The translations under genes were made by a program, and so were the position numbers. This document shows, piece after piece, positions 56,497-64,000 of a DNA stretch of 64,000 bases. The DNA is from Pseudomonas cremoris. Lineage in GTDB: Bacteria; Pseudomonadota; Gammaproteobacteria; Pseudomonadales; Pseudomonadaceae. Every line of letters starts with the position of its first letter. Position 1 is the first letter of the stretch. The stretch spans positions 496,001 through 560,000 of the forward strand of contig NZ_JAAXCY010000002.1 in assembly GCF_014230465.1 (NCBI RefSeq). The letters are read 5' to 3'. The notes beneath the pieces are model-generated. The model did not search any database. It was not told the origin of the DNA and saw nothing but the letters and a program-made list of their open reading frames with translations.

Positions 56497-57534
56497 TTAC
56501 TCAGCAGTGGATGGCTTTTCCCACAAGTTGATACCGCCTTCCTGCGCAAACCGATCAATCTCCGCCAGCTCTTCTGCACTGAAGCTCAAGTTCTTCAAAG
56601 CACCGACGTTCTCGATAATCTGCTCAGGCCGGCTCGCGCCGATCAGTGCGCTGGTCACCCGTGGATCACGCAGGGTCCAGGCCAATGCCAACTGCGCCAA
56701 ACTCTGGCCACGACGCTGGGCGATTTCATTCAGTGCACGCACGTGGGCAATGTTCGCTTCGGACAAGTGCTTGGTCTGCAACGACCCGCCGCCCGGGCGG
56801 TTCACGCGTGCATCCGCCGGTACGCCGTTGAGGTATTTGTCGGTCAACAAACCCTGGGCCAACGGCGTGAATGCAATCACCCCGGCACCGAGTTCTTCAG
56901 TGGTCTCCAGCAGGTCTTTTTCCACCCAACGGTTGAGTAGGTTGTAGGCCGGTTGGTGGATCAGCAACGGCACTTTCCACTCTTTGAGCAGGGCCGCGAT
57001 TTCGCGGGTTTTCACCCCGGAATACGACGAGATACCGATGTACAACGCCTTGCCTTGTTGCACGGCAGTGGCGAGGGCGCTGGCGGTTTCTTCCAGTGGG
57101 GTGTCGGCGTCATAACGGTGGGAGTAGAAGATGTCCACGTAGTCGACGCCCAGGCGTTGCAGGCTCTGGTCCAGGCTTGCCAGGATGTATTTGCGCGAAC
57201 CTCCGCCCTGGCCGTAAGGGCCTGGCCACATGTCCCAACCTGCCTTGCTGGAGATGATCAACTCATCGCGGTAGTGCTTGAAATCTTCGCGCAGCAAACG
57301 GCCGAAATTGATCTCGGCGCTGCCGTACGGGGGGCCATAGTTGTTGGCCAGGTCGAAGTGGTTGATACCCAGGTCGAACGCGGTGCGCAGCAGCGCGCGC
57401 TGGGTGTCGATCGGGGTGCTGTCGCCAAAGTTGTGCCACAGCCCCAGGGACAGTGCAGGCAGCACTAATCCACTGCGGCCTACGCGGCGATACGGGATAG
57501 ATTCATAGCGGTTTTCGGCAGCAATGTACGTCAT
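56497..57534 (-). CDS. Aldo/keto reductase, L-glyceraldehyde 3-phosphate reductase type (YghZ)
   Basis: A 345-residue TIM-barrel NADPH-dependent reductase. The catalytic tetrad shows as FDLANNYGPPYGSAE (Asp, Tyr), IISSKAGW (Lys) and DIFYSHRYDADTP (His). The family GGGSRKYILASLDQSLQRLGVDYVD is present. This is the YghZ/Gpr group, which reduces methylglyoxal or L-GAP. It sits between a REPIN and the OprD-type porin. Confidence 0.9.
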   Translation of the reverse strand: MTYIAAENRYESIPYRRVGRSGLVLPALSLGLWHNFGDSTPIDTQRALLRTAFDLGINHFDLANNYGPPYGSAEINFGRLLREDFKHYRDELIISSKAGWDMWPGPYGQGGGSRKYILASLDQSLQRLGVDYVDIFYSHRYDADTPLEETASALATAVQQGKALYIGISSYSGVKTREIAALLKEWKVPLLIHQPAYNLLNRWVEKDLLETTEELGAGVIAFTPLAQGLLTDKYLNGVPADARVNRPGGGSLQTKHLSEANIAHVRALNEIAQRRGQSLAQLALAWTLRDPRVTSALIGASRPEQIIENVGALKNLSFSAEELAEIDRFAQEGGINLWEKPSTAE

Positions 57535-57561
57535 CGAATCCTCTCTGGGCTTAGGGCAAAT

Positions 57562-57593
57562 AAGGCCTGGGAATAAGGTTATTCCCAGGCCTT
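57562..57593 (-). terminator. Strong hairpin between porin and aldo/keto reductase genes
   Basis: AAGGCCTGGGAATAA (57562-57576) and TTATTCCCAGGCCTT (57579-57593) form a near-perfect 15-bp stem. On the minus strand it is followed by a short T-rich run, so it should end the porin transcript 50 bp after its stop. Confidence 0.7.
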
Positions 57594-57642
57594 TTAAGCC
57601 GCTGAATCGCTTAAGTCTGCCCTTCCGTTTTACAGCAATTTC

Positions 57643-58992
57643 CTACCAGAGTGGAACGACGTAGCTGACATAAAAGCGGTTTTCATCCTGCACGGTGGCA
57701 CCGGTAATGTCCGGGCTGGCATGGGCATTTTTCCAGGTCACGCCGAGGCCTTTGAGGGTCCCTGTGGGCACTTGGTACGCCACGGCAACGTTGCGTTCCC
57801 ATTCGCTGGTGTTGCCTTGCGCGGTGCGGATGTCGTCGCCATGGGCGTAGGCGGCGGAGAACGTCAGGCCGTTGAGGCCGAGCTTGCCGAAGTCATACTT
57901 GTACTGCGCCAGCCAGGTGCGCTCACCCGCGTGCTGGAATTTGTTCAACTGCATGTTGGTCAGTGCCGGGGTGTCGGCGCCTGAGCCTGGGCCCTGGCGG
58001 TTATCGCCGCTGTTCAAACCAGAGTCGAGGTACGGGAAGTCGCTGTCGCCGCTGTTCTTCTGGATACCCAGGCCGACGGTATGCCCGTCCAGGCTGTAGC
58101 TCTCAAGCAAGCTGGCGGTGGTCTGGTTGATGCGGCCCTTGTTCACGCCGTTCTCGTAGAGACCGCTGGCTGCATAATCCTTGTCGCCATCGGCGTTGCC
58201 GCCCACACCGAGACTGCGGAACACGCGGATATCGGTGTCGATCGCGCCCACCGACAATGCGTCATGCCGCTTGGCGCCGAGGAAGAACTGCTGGTAGTAG
58301 TCCTCAAGGTTCGAATACCACAGGCTGACCGTGGTGTTCTGGATGCCGGTGTAGTCAGCGCCGCCGAACAGGAAGCGGTCGCTTTCTTTGGTACCGCCGG
58401 CCGTGATCATGCCCTGGTCGCCGGTTTCGTTGCGGATCTTGGTCTTGAGGATATCGCCGCCGGTGAAGGTGAAGTCGCTGAGGTCCTTGGACACCAACTG
58501 CACACCGGTGTTGGTCTGTTGGTACAGGCGACCGTCGGTGTTGGCCAGTACCGGGTTGTTGCCGTACAGCGTACCGATGCGCAATTCATCCTTGGCGAAA
58601 CGCATCTTGAACGTCGGGCTGAGCACGCCGAACTGGTCGGCGGATTTGCCGTTGTCCAGCGGGAACATGCTGCCGGGGTAACGGCCCTGGTGATCCTTGT
58701 CGTTGAGGTCGCCGCCGGAATCCAGCTTCAAGCCGTAGAACGCCTGCAAATCAAGACCAAAACCCACTGGTCCGTCGGTGTAGCCGGACTTGAAGTTGAA
58801 CTCGAACCCCTGGCCCCAATCCCGAATGCTGTGAGCCTTGGCGTTGCTGTTCACCACATCACGACCTTGCTGGTTGAGATAGCGATTGAGCAGGGTCACA
58901 TCGGCGTGGCTGTCATCGATAAAATCGGCATGGGCGGACAGCATAAAGCTCGCCATGGCGGCACCCACCATAGGGCTTAATAACGTCTTCAT
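57643..58992 (-). CDS. OprD-family outer-membrane porin
   Basis: A 449-residue OprD/Occ porin. The signal peptide MKTLLSPMVGAAMASFMLSAHA is followed by FIDDSHADVTLLNRYLN and WGQGFEFNFKSGYTDGPVGFGLDLQAFYGLKLDSG. It ends YVSYVVPLW with a C-terminal aromatic residue. It is a different subfamily from the porin at 10723. The substrate is unknown; the neighbours (tau, bet, sulfur genes) do not settle it. Confidence 0.93.
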   Translation of the reverse strand: MKTLLSPMVGAAMASFMLSAHADFIDDSHADVTLLNRYLNQQGRDVVNSNAKAHSIRDWGQGFEFNFKSGYTDGPVGFGLDLQAFYGLKLDSGGDLNDKDHQGRYPGSMFPLDNGKSADQFGVLSPTFKMRFAKDELRIGTLYGNNPVLANTDGRLYQQTNTGVQLVSKDLSDFTFTGGDILKTKIRNETGDQGMITAGGTKESDRFLFGGADYTGIQNTTVSLWYSNLEDYYQQFFLGAKRHDALSVGAIDTDIRVFRSLGVGGNADGDKDYAASGLYENGVNKGRINQTTASLLESYSLDGHTVGLGIQKNSGDSDFPYLDSGLNSGDNRQGPGSGADTPALTNMQLNKFQHAGERTWLAQYKYDFGKLGLNGLTFSAAYAHGDDIRTAQGNTSEWERNVAVAYQVPTGTLKGLGVTWKNAHASPDITGATVQDENRFYVSYVVPLW

Positions 58993-59109
58993 TGTTACCG
59001 GTCTCCGTCACTGTTCTGAAATGAAAGCGTCAAACGCTTCACACAATTACGCAGTGGCCAGATGACAGTTGCGCGTCAAAACGCGGTTATGACGGATGAA
59101 ATTATATTT

Positions 59110-59136
59110 AAGAAATCCCCGTATAACGGGGCTTTG
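59110..59136 (-). terminator. Terminator after betT
   Basis: CCCCGT and ACGGGG form a 6-bp stem with a short loop. On the minus strand it follows the betT stop by about 30 bp and is followed by ATTTCTT. Confidence 0.6.
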
Positions 59137-59160
59137 CGAGGTTTTTGACAGGTTATTAGG

Positions 59161-61161
59161 CTAGCGCACCAAGTGCAAAAACTGCAGGTGTCGTTCGTAC
59201 TGGTCGAGGATGTCGTTGATGATCTGCTCCTTGGTGTAACCCACCAGATCGTAGTCTTGACTGCCCTCGGCCAAGTGCACTTCCGCACGGTAATAGCGAC
59301 GGTTGTTGATCTCTTTGGAGCCCATGCCACCCCGGGCAAACGACGGCGTGAAGTAGCCGCGCATCTGTACCTGGTAGACGAACGGATGCTCCTCGCCATG
59401 GCCGATTTCCAGGCTGACACTGTCGTTGGACGGGTCGGGTTGCGTGACCACATTCAGGCCTTTTTCGACGAACACCGCGGTCACTTCTTCAATGGCCGGG
59501 CGCACTGTCGATTCGAGGAAGCGATACACCTCATCCCGCGACGGGAAGTGCACCGCCTGGCTCAAGCGCTGGCGCCAGCCGCCACGGCCCTTGCGTGAGG
59601 CCGAGACCGGTGCCAGCGAATGCAGTTGGGCAATCTGCTTTTGCGACTCCAGGTAGAACGCCTTGTGCAGCCCCCACATCATCAACAACAGGATCATCGA
59701 GAACGGCAACGAGGTCAGCACCACCGCGGACTTCAACGAATCGATGCTGCCGGCAAACAGCAGTGCACTGGTGACCAGCCCGGTCATCACACCCCAGAAC
59801 ACCCGTAGCCATTTGGGCCCGTCTTCATCGGCGTTGCCGCCCTTGGACGACAGGGTCGACAGCACCACCGTGCCGGAGTCGGCCGAGGTGACGAAGAACA
59901 CGAAGCTGATAAACACCGTGACCGCGATCACGACCTTGCTCCACGGGTAGGTTTCCAGCAGCAGGTAGAGGCTCATCGACGGATCATCGATGGCCGACTG
60001 ACCGAGCGCCGCCATGCCATGGTTGAGCACTTGGTCGATGGCGCTGTTGCCGAAGATCGACATCCACGCCAAGGTGAAACCCAGCGGGATCAACAGCACG
60101 CCGAACACGAATTCACGGATGGTACGGCCCCGGGAAATACGCGCGATAAACAGGCCCACGAAGGGCGACCATGCGATCCACCAAGCCCAGTAGAACACGG
60201 TCCAACCGCCCAGCCAGTCGCTGGGTTTGTCGTAGGCGTATACGTCGAAACTCTTGGTCGGCAATGCGCCCAGGTAGTCCCCGAGGTTCTGGATCAGGGT
60301 GTTGAGCAAGTGCTGGGTGGGCCCGGCGAACAACACGAACAACAGCAGCGCACAGGCCAGCAACATGTTGATGTCGGACATCACCCGCACGCCCTTGTCG
60401 ACGCCCGCCACCGCGACAATGATCGCGGCGCCCATCATCAGGGTGATCAAGCCGACCTGAATCCACTGGGTATGGGCAATGCCAAACAGGTAGTCGAGAC
60501 CGGAGTTGAGGTGCAGCACCCCAAAGCCCATGTCGGCGCCGAGGCCGAACACCGTGGCGATGATGCCGAAGCCATCCACCGCGTAGCCGATGGGGCCGTT
60601 GATGCGCTTGCCAATCAGCGGGTACAGCGCCGAACGCAGCGCCAGCGGCAGATTATGCCGGTAGGCAAAATACGCCAGGGCCATGCCGACAAACGCAAAC
60701 ACGCCCCAGCCGTGCAGGCCCCAGTGCAGAAACAGAATCTGCATGGCCTGGCGCGCGGCATCGGCGTTCATCGGCGCGCCTTGGGGCGGTTGCACCAGGT
60801 GAGTCAGCGGCTCGGAGACGCAGAAGAAAAACAGCGTGATGCTGATCCCGGCGGCGAACAGCATGCCGGCCCAGGACAGGTAACTGAATTCGGGCTCGTC
60901 GTGGTCGGCACCGAGTTTTATCTTGCCGTAGCCCGATAACGCGGTGACCACCACGAAGACCAGATACAGGGTCATCGCTAGCATGTAGTACCAGCCGACC
61001 GTGTTGGCCGCCCAGTTTTGCGCAGCCAGCAGCCAGGCACCGGCCTGTTGCGGGATAGCGATGACAATGACACCGAACAGCAAAATGAACGTTGCAGCGA
61101 AGTAGAAGACCGGCGCATTCATGCGCACCAGGCCGCTTGCAGGGGTGGACGATGCACTCAT
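59161..61161 (-). CDS. betT: BCCT-family choline transporter with long C-terminal domain
   Basis: A 666-residue transporter with 12 predicted spans. The BCCT signature is seen as YWAWWIAWSPFVGLFIARISRGRTIREF. The C-terminal soluble tail (about residues 520-666) is long, as in osmotically regulated BetT proteins. ATG 61161 (MSASSTPASGLVRMNAPVFYFAA) is chosen; the extra 37 residues of the longer frame are not family-like. It imports choline, the precursor of glycine betaine. A perfect inverted repeat 93 bp upstream may be the BetI operator. Confidence 0.9.
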   Translation of the reverse strand: MSASSTPASGLVRMNAPVFYFAATFILLFGVIVIAIPQQAGAWLLAAQNWAANTVGWYYMLAMTLYLVFVVVTALSGYGKIKLGADHDEPEFSYLSWAGMLFAAGISITLFFFCVSEPLTHLVQPPQGAPMNADAARQAMQILFLHWGLHGWGVFAFVGMALAYFAYRHNLPLALRSALYPLIGKRINGPIGYAVDGFGIIATVFGLGADMGFGVLHLNSGLDYLFGIAHTQWIQVGLITLMMGAAIIVAVAGVDKGVRVMSDINMLLACALLLFVLFAGPTQHLLNTLIQNLGDYLGALPTKSFDVYAYDKPSDWLGGWTVFYWAWWIAWSPFVGLFIARISRGRTIREFVFGVLLIPLGFTLAWMSIFGNSAIDQVLNHGMAALGQSAIDDPSMSLYLLLETYPWSKVVIAVTVFISFVFFVTSADSGTVVLSTLSSKGGNADEDGPKWLRVFWGVMTGLVTSALLFAGSIDSLKSAVVLTSLPFSMILLLMMWGLHKAFYLESQKQIAQLHSLAPVSASRKGRGGWRQRLSQAVHFPSRDEVYRFLESTVRPAIEEVTAVFVEKGLNVVTQPDPSNDSVSLEIGHGEEHPFVYQVQMRGYFTPSFARGGMGSKEINNRRYYRAEVHLAEGSQDYDLVGYTKEQIINDILDQYERHLQFLHLVR

Positions 61162-61421
61162 GAACGATGCACCCCGAGGGTAGGGAATGTGGCTGTATAA
61201 AACGGACTCAGCAAAGGTAAGCCTCCTGTTGTGAGCGGGCAGCGAACCACCGGGTTTAACTTGAACGAGCATTCAAGTTAAACATGGATAGGCGGTTTGG
61301 GACTAATCGCAGGGCTGAGTGGTAGGTAATTCCTACACTAGCTCAAGGAAAGGTATGACGTGTGCGGCTGACAAATCGTTCAGCGACTACGCATGCAAAA
61401 ACGTGGAACGCGGTAAAAAAT
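61162..61421. promoter_or_regulatory. betT upstream region
   Basis: It holds the inverted repeat at 61254-61283 and AT-rich sequence for the betT promoter. The right part (61284-61421) carries no ORF or further repeat; it leads into the REPIN after epsC. Confidence 0.5.
61254..61283. promoter_or_regulatory. Perfect inverted repeat upstream of betT, candidate BetI operator
   Basis: GTTTAACTTGAA and TTCAAGTTAAAC are exact reverse complements separated by CGAGCA. The core TTGAACGAGCATTCAA is like the operator style of the TetR-type repressor BetI as I remember it. Its position 93 bp before the betT ATG fits choline-relieved repression. Confidence 0.6.
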
Positions 61422-61509
61422 GTGGGAGCGGGCTTGCTCGCGAATGCGGTGGTTCAGCCAACTGATTCAGTGACTGACACACCGCATTCGCGAGCAAGCC
61501 CGCTCCCAC
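61422..61509. repeat. REPIN, type A
   Basis: An 88-bp inverted pair 20 bp beyond the epsC stop, between two minus-strand genes. Confidence 0.92.
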
Positions 61510-61529
61510 AAGGTATTTGTGTAGGCTCG

Positions 61530-62456
61530 TTACTTTTGCGTACCGTCATCGTGTTGCAGATTGGCCTGGGTGATATTCGCCCCTGCCGGTACGCTGCGGG
61601 TCAGCCACACGTTGCCGCCAATCGTCGAACCCTTGCCGATGGTGATACGCCCCAGGATCGTCGCACCGGCATAAATCACCACATCGTCCTCGACAATCGG
61701 GTGGCGCGGATGGCCTTTCTGCAACTGCCCGTCCTCGTCCGCCGGGAAGCGCTTGGCCCCCAGGGTCACGGCCTGGTAAATGCGCACACGCTCGCCAATG
61801 ATCGCGGTTTCGCCGATCACCACGCCGGTCCCGTGGTCGATAAAAAAACTCGGGCCGATCTGCGCGCCAGGGTGGATGTCGATACCCGTCGCCGAGTGAG
61901 CAATCTCCGCACTGATGCGCGCCAGCAACGGCAGCCCGGCGCGGTACAGGTGGTGCGCCAGGCGATGGTGAATCACCGCCAGGATGCCGGGGTAGCACAG
62001 CAGCACTTCATCCACGCTGCGCGCTGCCGGGTCGCCGTGGTAAGCGGCGAGTACGTCGGTGTCCAACAGGCTGCGCAGGGAAGGCAAGGCCAGGGCGAAA
62101 TCCTGGATCAGGCGGATGGCCAGGGCATCGACTTCGCTGTCATCCTTGGCGCCTTGTCGCGCGGCGTAGCGCAGCTCCAGGCGGGCCTGGGCGAGCAACG
62201 CATTCAACGCCACATCCAGGGTGTGGCCGACGTAGAAGTCTTCACTTTCTTCACGCAGGTCCACCGGCCCCAAGCGCATCGGGAACAGCGCGCCGCACAA
62301 CGCTTCAAGAATCTGCGCCACCGCCTCGCGCGACGGCAATTCGCGGCCGCCATGCTCGCCGCTCAAACGGCCATTGCGCGTTCGCCACTGGTCCCGGGCG
62401 CCGCGCAACTGGCTGACGATGGTCTGTAATTGCCAATGACTGGAACGCTCACTCAC
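61530..62456 (-). CDS. epsC: Serine O-acetyltransferase (EpsC/CysE type)
   Basis: A 308-residue acetyltransferase that makes O-acetylserine for cysteine synthesis. The helical N-terminus precedes left-handed hexapeptide repeats (ATGIDIHPGAQIGPSFFIDHGTGVVIGETAIIGERVRIYQAVTLGAKRF; ATILGRITIGKGSTIGGNVWL). The catalytic His-Asp appears as FIDHGTG. GTG 62456 is chosen because AGGAG lies 8 bases upstream and the protein then starts MSERSSHWQLQTIVSQLR; the longer ATG frame to 62543 lacks a ribosome site. It is divergent from dcyD. Confidence 0.92.
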   Translation of the reverse strand: MSERSSHWQLQTIVSQLRGARDQWRTRNGRLSGEHGGRELPSREAVAQILEALCGALFPMRLGPVDLREESEDFYVGHTLDVALNALLAQARLELRYAARQGAKDDSEVDALAIRLIQDFALALPSLRSLLDTDVLAAYHGDPAARSVDEVLLCYPGILAVIHHRLAHHLYRAGLPLLARISAEIAHSATGIDIHPGAQIGPSFFIDHGTGVVIGETAIIGERVRIYQAVTLGAKRFPADEDGQLQKGHPRHPIVEDDVVIYAGATILGRITIGKGSTIGGNVWLTRSVPAGANITQANLQHDDGTQK

Positions 62457-62512
62457 GGTATTCACTCCTGACGAAATGCCCATCACTTTACGGTATGCAC
62501 CCTGGCCGCCCT

Positions 62513-62542
62513 TAAGAACCAATGGTGTGATGCTAAGAACCA
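62513..62542. promoter_or_regulatory. Direct repeats TAAGAACCA in the epsC/dcyD intergenic region
   Basis: TAAGAACCA occurs at 62513-62521 and 62534-62542, exactly 21 bp apart, which is two turns of the helix. That spacing suits a dimeric regulator such as a LysR-type protein acting on both divergent genes. The core reappears in reverse (GTTCTTAG) in the tau promoter. Confidence 0.5.
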
Positions 62543-62623
62543 TCCGGCATAACGTGATTGGCGGTTGCCCGATGAAAAGTGCCTGCCTATAGTCGCCCCA
62601 TCACTTAGCAACCGTGCGTAGCC

Positions 62624-63619
62624 ATGATCAAACAACAGCTCGACCGCTTTAACCGTCTGGAACTGCTGGGCGGCGCCACTGCCCTGGAAAAACTTGAACG
62701 GCTATCGGCCTGGCTGGGCCGGGACATCTACGTCAAGCGCGACGACACCACGCCCCTGGCCATGGGCGGCAACAAGCTGCGCAAGCTCGAATACCTCGCC
62801 GCCGATGCCATCGCCCAAGGCGCCGACACCCTGGTGACCGCTGGCGCGATCCAATCCAACCACGTGCGCCAGACCGCCGCGCTGGCCGCCAAGCTCGGCC
62901 TGGGCTGCGTCGCCCTGCTGGAAAACCCCACCGGCACCGAAGACCCCAACTACCTGGGCAACGGCAACCGCCTGTTGCTGGAGTTGTTCGACGCCAAAGT
63001 CGAACTGGTCGAGAACCTGGACAACGTTGACGACCAACTCAACGCCCTCGCCGACCGCCTGCGCAGCAACGGTAAAAAACCGTACCTGGTGCCTATCGGC
63101 GGCTCCAATGCCCTCGGCGCGCTGGGCTATGTACGTGCCGGGCTGGAATTGGCCGCACAGATCGAAGACAGCGGGATCGAATTTGCCGCCGTGGTACTGG
63201 CCTCCGGCAGCGCCGGAACCCACAGCGGCCTGGCGCTGGCCTTGAGCGAAGTACTGCCGAACCTGCCGGTGATTGGCGTCACGGTGTCCCGTACCGACGA
63301 AGCCCAGCGCCCTAAAGTTGAAGGCTTGGCGGAACGCACGGCCGAGTTGCTGGGCGTGGATATTCCCGAGGCATTCAAGGTGATCCTGTGGGACGAATAC
63401 TTCGGCCCGCGCTACGGCGAGCCGAATGCGGGTACCTTGGCGGCGATCAAGCTGCTGGCGAGCCAGGAAGGCCTGCTGCTGGACCCGGTCTACACTGGCA
63501 AGGCCATGGCGGGTTTGCTGGACGGTATTGGGCGTCAGCGGTTTGAGGACGGGCCGATCATTTTCCTGCATACCGGCGGGGCACCGGCGTTGTTTGCCTA
63601 CGATGCAGTTTTTAGCTGA
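62624..63619 (+). CDS. dcyD: D-cysteine desulfhydrase
   Basis: A 331-residue fold-type II PLP enzyme of the ACC deaminase/D-cysteine desulfhydrase group, splitting D-cysteine to pyruvate, ammonia and sulfide. The PLP Lys is in [12 protein letters not shown] (K51). [28 protein letters not shown] and [15 protein letters not shown] are family blocks. ATG 62624 is the first start. With the cystine-binding gene downstream it forms a probable cyst(e)ine uptake and use operon. Confidence 0.92.
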   Translation: MIKQQLDRFNRLELLGGATALEKLERLSAWLGRDIYVKRDDTTPLAMGGNKLRKLEYLAADAIAQGADTLVTAGAIQSNHVRQTAALAAKLGLGCVALLENPTGTEDPNYLGNGNRLLLELFDAKVELVENLDNVDDQLNALADRLRSNGKKPYLVPIGGSNALGALGYVRAGLELAAQIEDSGIEFAAVVLASGSAGTHSGLALALSEVLPNLPVIGVTVSRTDEAQRPKVEGLAERTAELLGVDIPEAFKVILWDEYFGPRYGEPNAGTLAAIKLLASQEGLLLDPVYTGKAMAGLLDGIGRQRFEDGPIIFLHTGGAPALFAYDAVFS

Positions 63620-63637
63620 ATAAACTCGGATAAAAAT

Positions 63638-63725
63638 GTGGGAGCGGGCTTGCTCGCGAATGCGGTGTGTCAGTCGCCGGATTCGCTAGCTGATCCACCG
63701 CTTTCGCGAGCAAGCCCGCTCCCAC
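63638..63725. repeat. REPIN, type A
   Basis: An 88-bp inverted pair 18 bp after the dcyD stop. Confidence 0.92.
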
Positions 63726-63900
63726 ATTGGAAAATCGACATATTCCACAAAGGAATAACAAGTTTATTTTATATTATTTTCAAGTCTTAAAAACCCGCTC
63801 TATCATCGCGCCGTAGGCGAAGACGCGCTACGCGCTTTAAGGCAGGATACGACTACTGCGTCACCTGCTTCGCACAACACAAAAAACACAGGGGCTCTTC
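63726..63900 (+). promoter_or_regulatory. Promoter region of the cystine-binding protein gene
   Basis: An AT-rich stretch (63765-63790) carries TTATTTTCAAGTCTTAAA, close to the block in the tau promoter. The rest is the leader ending in AGGGG before ATG 63901. Confidence 0.5.
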
Positions 63901-64000
63901 ATGACTATTTCTGTATTCCGTCGCACATTGCTGGTGGGCACTTTGGGCCTGGCACTCGGCGCTGGCCTGATCGGCCAAGCGGTCGCGGGTGAACAGCTGG
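63901..64000 (+). CDS. Probable cystine ABC transporter substrate-binding protein (partial)
   Basis: Only the first 33 codons are in the window (MTISVFRRTLLVGTLGLALG ... VAGEQL). They encode a signal peptide ending near VAG. The position directly after dcyD and my knowledge of the locus in other pseudomonads suggest a TcyJ/FliY-type cystine-binding protein, but the mature domain is beyond the edge, so this rests on context. Confidence 0.55.
   Translation, partial: MTISVFRRTLLVGTLGLALGAGLIGQAVAGEQL

Noticed and set aside
14543..63725. Repeated GTGGGAGCGGG sequences read as a CRISPR array
   Set aside because: The copies are scattered singly over 49 kb as inverted pairs, not as direct repeats with regular spacers, and no cas gene is present.

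Overview
The window reads as ordinary chromosome of a fluorescent Pseudomonas, most likely the P. fluorescens species group. The evidence is gene content (pel genes with a pelX-type epimerase, rfbBACD-dctBD, pckA-hslO, rimBK, amgRS-tex-gshA, tauABCD, two OprD-family porins), GC-rich codon use, and many copies of the 87-88 bp REP doublet (REPIN) typical of that group. The two-component, tex, gshA, pckA, hslO and rml/dct neighbourhoods follow the P. aeruginosa PAO1 gene order as I know it, with local differences.

Layout. 1-2808: start of a Pel exopolysaccharide operon on the minus strand (pelX, then pelA running off the left edge). 3247-7207: a Fur-box-preceded cell-surface-signalling cassette (ECF sigma factor, FecR anti-sigma, STN-bearing siderophore receptor). 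7261-10662: SDR plus tautomerase, an M48 protease with a PH-like tail, and a frameshifted fragment of its N-terminus. 10723-14523: an OprD porin divergent from a second siderophore receptor. 14650-19225: a small unknown gene, agmatine deiminase, and a three-part kinase/M23-like/aminotransferase fusion. 19377-25971: dTDP-rhamnose operon followed by dctBD. 25992-34399: thioesterase, cysQ-nudE, yrfG, a BON-LysM protein, and LysR-fdhD-molybdopterin oxidoreductase, then a possible small RNA and a glycine-zipper protein. 34548-39674: thioesterase, RecQ-like helicase, subtilase lipoprotein, DUF1493 protein and a DMT transporter. 39732-52669: pckA, hslO, PAP2 phosphatase, hslR, rimBK, amgS/amgR, tex, thioesterase and gshA. 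52916-64000: tauABCD, aldo/keto reductase, OprD porin, BetT, serine acetyltransferase, D-cysteine desulfhydrase and the start of a probable cystine-binding protein.

Functional themes. Iron uptake appears twice, each time with a Fur-like box. Sulfur metabolism dominates the right end: tau (taurine), epsC, dcyD and the cystine-binding protein share promoter elements. dTDP-rhamnose and Pel genes supply surface polysaccharide. rimBK and amgRS are global control genes.

I found no insertion sequence, phage, CRISPR array, tRNA or rRNA. The less ordinary signals are in non-coding DNA: twelve REP-type elements, each within about 35 nt of a stop codon; an orphan minus-strand terminator that may end a small RNA; terminator-like hairpins in two gene leaders; a perfect 12-bp inverted repeat upstream of betT; and repeated sequence blocks in the sulfur promoters. 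All functions are read from sequence features and family knowledge; no database search was run.
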